A program made the position numbers and the translations under genes. A stretch of 8,483 nucleotides of DNA, taken from Candidatus Babeliales bacterium. GTDB lineage: Bacteria > Babelota > Babeliae > Babelales > Vermiphilaceae. Location of the stretch: NCBI GenBank assembly GCA_020053845.1, contig JAGVMI010000041.1, forward strand, positions 1 through 8,483, read 5' to 3'. Below are positions 5,788 through 8,483 of the stretch, piece by piece. The notes beneath the pieces were generated by a model that was not told the DNA's origin, made no database searches, and saw nothing but the letters and a program-made list of their open reading frames with translations. Position 1 is the stretch's first letter. Every line of letters starts with the position of its first letter.

Positions 5788-5982
5788 GATATCTCCTTAG
5801 ATGAGAGTATTACATTGCCGTATGCGGCACATTTTTCATGGTGAACGCAGCGTTTATTATCTGCATCCGAAGATGCTATCGTTAAATAGATGTGAGAGCA
5901 AGCAGCTTTTTGATATTTACAAGCGCCATTGGTAGCTTTACTTGCAAAAGCATACATTCATTTTGCAAAAAAGGATCTTCAT
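5788..5982. other. Divergent intergenic region between the coiled-coil gene and transketolase
   Basis: These 195 bp must hold the promoters for both divergent genes. A TTGATA at 5910-5915 could be a -35 for transketolase, but the -10 at the right distance (TAGCTT, 5933) is poor, so I do not call it. The only clear structure is the short inverted repeat at 5816-5829. No small gene with a good start was seen. Confidence 0.5.
5816..5829. repeat. Short perfect inverted repeat TGCCG-TATG-CGGCA
   Basis: A perfect 5-bp stem with a 4-nt loop, 29 bp upstream of the start of the longer coiled-coil gene and within its likely leader or promoter. It could be a small operator or a hairpin in the leader. 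On the + strand it is followed by a T5 run, but no + strand gene ends here, so a terminator role is unlikely. Confidence 0.35.
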
Positions 5983-7860
5983 ATGATGCAGTGGCGCCCC
6001 TTTTTGGAGCATAAAGCGTATCAACTCCGCCGGTGGTCAATCATTATGCCGGCAGAGGCTGGCTCTGGCCATCCAACTACGTGTCTTTCAGCGGCAGATA
6101 TTGTAGCAGTGCTTTTTTTCTATGCAATGCGTTACAATCCTGCAAACTTTCATGATCCTAACAATGATCGTTTTATTCTCTCAAAAGGCCATGCATCAGC
6201 GCTGCTGTATGCGGCGTGGAAAGAAGTGGGGGTGCTTACTGAAGATGATGTGCTCACGTATCGCGCATTTGATTCAGTATTGGAAGGCCATCCTACATTT
6301 CGTTTTAGCCACACTGAAGCTGCTACCGGTTCGCTTGGCATAGGCCTTTCTATCGGTGCTGGTATGGCAATCAATGCACGCATTGATAAGCGTGATTATC
6401 GTACCTATGTGCTCATGGGAGATAGTGAACTTGCAGAAGGATCAGTATGGGAAGCTGCTGCAGTGGCGGCGCATTATGAACTTTCTAACATGATTGGCAT
6501 CCTTGATTGCAATCGCTTGGGCCAAAGTGGTCAAACAATGCAAGGCCATAACATCAATAAGTATGTGCAGATGTTTAGCGCATTTGGGTGGAAAACGTTC
6601 GTAGTTGATGGTCATGACATTGCTGAACTTATGCATGTGTTTGATCAGGCACGTGAAGTGCAAGGCCAGCCGTCTATTATTATTGCAAAAACGCTCAAAG
6701 GGTACGGCGTTGATATTGCAGAAAATAAAGAAGGATTTCATGGCAAGCCATTTACCAAAGATCAGCTTGCCGATGTGCTCAGCAGACTTGAACGTCGCTT
6801 TACTCATGCAGCAAGCTACACATCAAAAGAGGTATGGGCGCCTAATCTGCCTGTGCATACAGAGCGCGCAGTGCACATTGCGCCTGAAAAAACAGTGCTT
6901 GCAGATCCTGCCTATCAGTTGGGTGATATGGCGGCTACGCGTAAAGTATATGGCCAAGCGCTTGCAGCACTCGGCGATGTGAATGATCGCGTAGTAGCGC
7001 TCGATGCTGAAGTGAAAAACTCTACGTATGCAGATATTTTTGAAGCAAAGCACAAAGAACGATTTGTGCAGTGCTTTATTGCAGAGCAAAACATGGTAAG
7101 CATGGCCGTGGGGCTTGCGCTACGCGGTAAGCTTGCCTATGCATCAACATTTGGCGCATTCTTTACGCGTGCGCATGATCAAATTCGCATGGCAGCAATT
7201 GGCCAATCAAATATCAAGCTTGTAGGATCGCATTGTGGTGTATCGATCGGCGAAGATGGCCCATCGCAAATGGCGCTTGAAGATATTGCCATGATGCGCG
7301 CATTGCCTGAATCAATCGTATTGTATCCCAGTGATGCAGTCAGCACGTATAAACTCGTGCAACAAAGTGCACACTATGATAAAGGCATTACCTATTTGCG
7401 TACCACGCGTGCAGCAACGCCGGTGATATACGCAGATGATGAAGAGTTTCCTATTGGCGGATGTAAAGTGATCAAAGAAAGTGATCATGATCACGTGTGC
7501 GTTGTTGCAGCAGGGATCACACTTTTTGAAGCGCTTAAAGCGTATGATGAGTTACTCCTTGGCGAGAAGCAGGTACGTATTTCTATTATTGACTTGTATT
7601 CAGTTAAGCCGCTTGATGGAGAAACGCTTTTGCGCGTAGGGCGTGCTTCAGGTAACAAAATTGTGACAGTAGAAGATCACTATTATGAAGGCGGTATAGG
7701 CGAAGCGGTAACTGCTGCAGTGTGCTGCTCGGGCATTAAAGTACATCGCCTTGCGGTATCTGGATTGCCGCGCTCTGGAAAGCCCGAAGAGTTACTGGCA
7801 TACCATGGCATTGATGCACATGCCATCGTAGCGCGCGTGCGCGATATTTTGTGGTCGTGA
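5983..7860 (+). CDS. tkt: Transketolase, animal-like short type
   Basis: Transketolase moves two-carbon ketol units between sugar phosphates in the non-oxidative pentose phosphate pathway, using thiamine diphosphate and a divalent metal, as a cytoplasmic dimer. The ATG at 5983 follows AAGGA (5971-5975) with a 7-nt spacer and gives 625 residues, equal to animal enzymes (about 623) and shorter than E. coli TktA (about 663); the ATG at 5929 would add 18 residues with no homology. All three parts are present: the PP domain with His30 (GSGHPT), His70 (LSKGH), His103 (EGHP), Asp147/Glu152 (GDSELAEGS), Asn177 (NRLGQS) and His253 (HGKP); the Pyr domain with Arg320, Ser347, Glu368 (IAEQNM), His418 and Asp425 (GSHCGVSIGEDGPSQ) and Arg473; and the C-terminal domain with EDHYYEGGIGEAV. 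The metal motif reads GDS instead of the more common GDG. It is transcribed alone, away from zwf-gnd. Confidence 0.96.
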   Translation: MMQWRPFLEHKAYQLRRWSIIMPAEAGSGHPTTCLSAADIVAVLFFYAMRYNPANFHDPNNDRFILSKGHASALLYAAWKEVGVLTEDDVLTYRAFDSVLEGHPTFRFSHTEAATGSLGIGLSIGAGMAINARIDKRDYRTYVLMGDSELAEGSVWEAAAVAAHYELSNMIGILDCNRLGQSGQTMQGHNINKYVQMFSAFGWKTFVVDGHDIAELMHVFDQAREVQGQPSIIIAKTLKGYGVDIAENKEGFHGKPFTKDQLADVLSRLERRFTHAASYTSKEVWAPNLPVHTERAVHIAPEKTVLADPAYQLGDMAATRKVYGQALAALGDVNDRVVALDAEVKNSTYADIFEAKHKERFVQCFIAEQNMVSMAVGLALRGKLAYASTFGAFFTRAHDQIRMAAIGQSNIKLVGSHCGVSIGEDGPSQMALEDIAMMRALPESIVLYPSDAVSTYKLVQQSAHYDKGITYLRTTRAATPVIYADDEEFPIGGCKVIKESDHDHVCVVAAGITLFEALKAYDELLLGEKQVRISIIDLYSVKPLDGETLLRVGRASGNKIVTVEDHYYEGGIGEAVTAAVCCSGIKVHRLAVSGLPRSGKPEELLAYHGIDAHAIVARVRDILWS

Positions 7861-7948
7861 GAGCAGTTGCTATTTTCATGTGGCTGTGAAACGATGACGC
7901 AGCATGATTAATGGATGTTGTGAGTGTGTTTAAAAACGGGGAGTCGTT

Positions 7949-8483
7949 ATGCGTACTCTATTCATGCGCTCTATGAGCCTTGTTGTATTGCTGTTAACGG
8001 CAGCGAGTTGCTTTGCTGCTGCGCCAAAAAAGCCGTGGACATTTATTGTATACATGGCTGCAGATAACAATCTCAACTACTTTGCAGACCTCGATTTGCG
8101 TGAGATGCAAGCAGTGGGCTCGAATGATACCATCAATATAATCGTATATCTCACGATCAAGCGCAGTGGCCAGCAGAAATTGACGCAGAAGTTGTACATC
8201 AATAAGAACAACATAAGTGTTGTTGAAAACCTTCCTCCACAAGATAGCGGCGATGAGCATACATTTGCTCAAGCAATGCACTGGGCTATCACTGAGTTTC
8301 CCTCAGATCACATTGCAGTAGTGCTCTGGGATCATGGCTCAGGCCCGCTCAATCGTTTCCCAACGCCAATTCGTGGCATTTGCTATGATGATACCACAGG
8401 CAACTATCTGACTGACGTTTCGGTACAGCATGTGCTTAATCAAGCAGTAACTGCACTGCGTGATGGGCACAAGATAGATATCA
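7949..8483 (+). CDS. Clostripain-family (peptidase C11) secreted cysteine peptidase, N-terminal part (cut by window end)
   Basis: The frame is open from the ATG at 7949 to the window end (178 codons). It starts with a signal peptide (about 1-24, SLVVLLLTAASCFAAA); AASC at 18-21 is a weak lipobox, while FAA/A fits signal peptidase I, so a secreted or periplasmic protein is likely. The mature part begins KPWTFIVYMAADNNLNYFADLDLREM, the standard opening of clostripain-like C11 domains, followed by INIIVYL and by HIAVVLWDHGSG with the catalytic His129. The window stops at HKIDI, where family members continue into the strand carrying the catalytic Cys, so its presence cannot be checked here. GGGGAG (7938-7943) with a 5-nt spacer supports the start. 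C11 enzymes cut after Arg or Lys and are often self-processed. It is 88 bp after transketolase; no strong terminator or promoter is seen in that gap. Confidence 0.88.
   Translation, partial: MRTLFMRSMSLVVLLLTAASCFAAAPKKPWTFIVYMAADNNLNYFADLDLREMQAVGSNDTINIIVYLTIKRSGQQKLTQKLYINKNNISVVENLPPQDSGDEHTFAQAMHWAITEFPSDHIAVVLWDHGSGPLNRFPTPIRGICYDDTTGNYLTDVSVQHVLNQAVTALRDGHKIDI

Noticed and set aside
5816..5840. Rho-independent terminator from the TGCCG/CGGCA hairpin with following T-run
   Set aside because: The 5-bp stem is short, a CA separates it from the Ts, and no + strand gene ends upstream of it.
5929..5982. Longer transketolase start at 5929
   Set aside because: The 18 extra residues do not look like the family and no ribosome site precedes them; AAGGA at 5971-5975 serves the ATG at 5983.
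1..8483. CRISPR array, tRNA, insertion sequence or phage attachment site
   Set aside because: No regularly spaced repeats, tRNA cloverleaf, transposase or integrase coding was seen in either strand.

Overview
This is bacterial chromosomal DNA, dense in genes with short gaps and Shine-Dalgarno-led starts. Two proteins with signal peptides and a ComEC-like DNA-uptake relative fit a bacterium with a periplasm or cell-surface compartment. There is no rRNA or other marker gene. A weak guess is a host-associated candidate-phylum lineage such as Dependentiae (TM6), based on the animal-type transketolase, the reduced ComEC relative and the lineage-specific coiled-coil membrane proteins. This guess is inference only.

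Left part (1-2326, + strand): a tight operon for the oxidative pentose phosphate pathway. It holds the 3' end of zwf (glucose-6-phosphate dehydrogenase), a short NAD-type 6-phosphogluconate dehydrogenase whose start overlaps the zwf stop (ATGA), and 4 nt later a metal-dependent cyclase-family hydrolase. Next (2330-3893, - strand, convergent with only 3 bp between stops) is a two-gene unit: a ComEC/Rec2-like membrane protein whose C-terminal domain has lost the metallo-beta-lactamase ligands, followed by a DJ-1/PfpI protein.

Middle part (4012-5787): the least explained region. A 57-residue, very basic small ORF on the + strand converges with, and overlaps by 4 bp, a - strand gene for a signal-peptide/coiled-coil/single-TM protein. 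The same arrangement then appears again. A decayed second copy of the small ORF (41 of 44 bp identical at its 3' end, with a CAA to TAA nonsense change and a frameshift) precedes a longer coiled-coil/TM paralogue with a strongly acidic tail. The region therefore looks like a tandem duplication of a two-gene convergent module of unknown function.

Right part (5983-8483, + strand): a complete transketolase of the animal-like short type with all recognisable thiamine-diphosphate and catalytic residues, then the start of a secreted clostripain-family (C11) cysteine peptidase cut by the window end just before its expected catalytic cysteine. Zwf, Gnd and transketolase would together give NADPH/NADH, ribulose-5-phosphate and sugar interconversion. 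No 6-phosphogluconolactonase is visible here.
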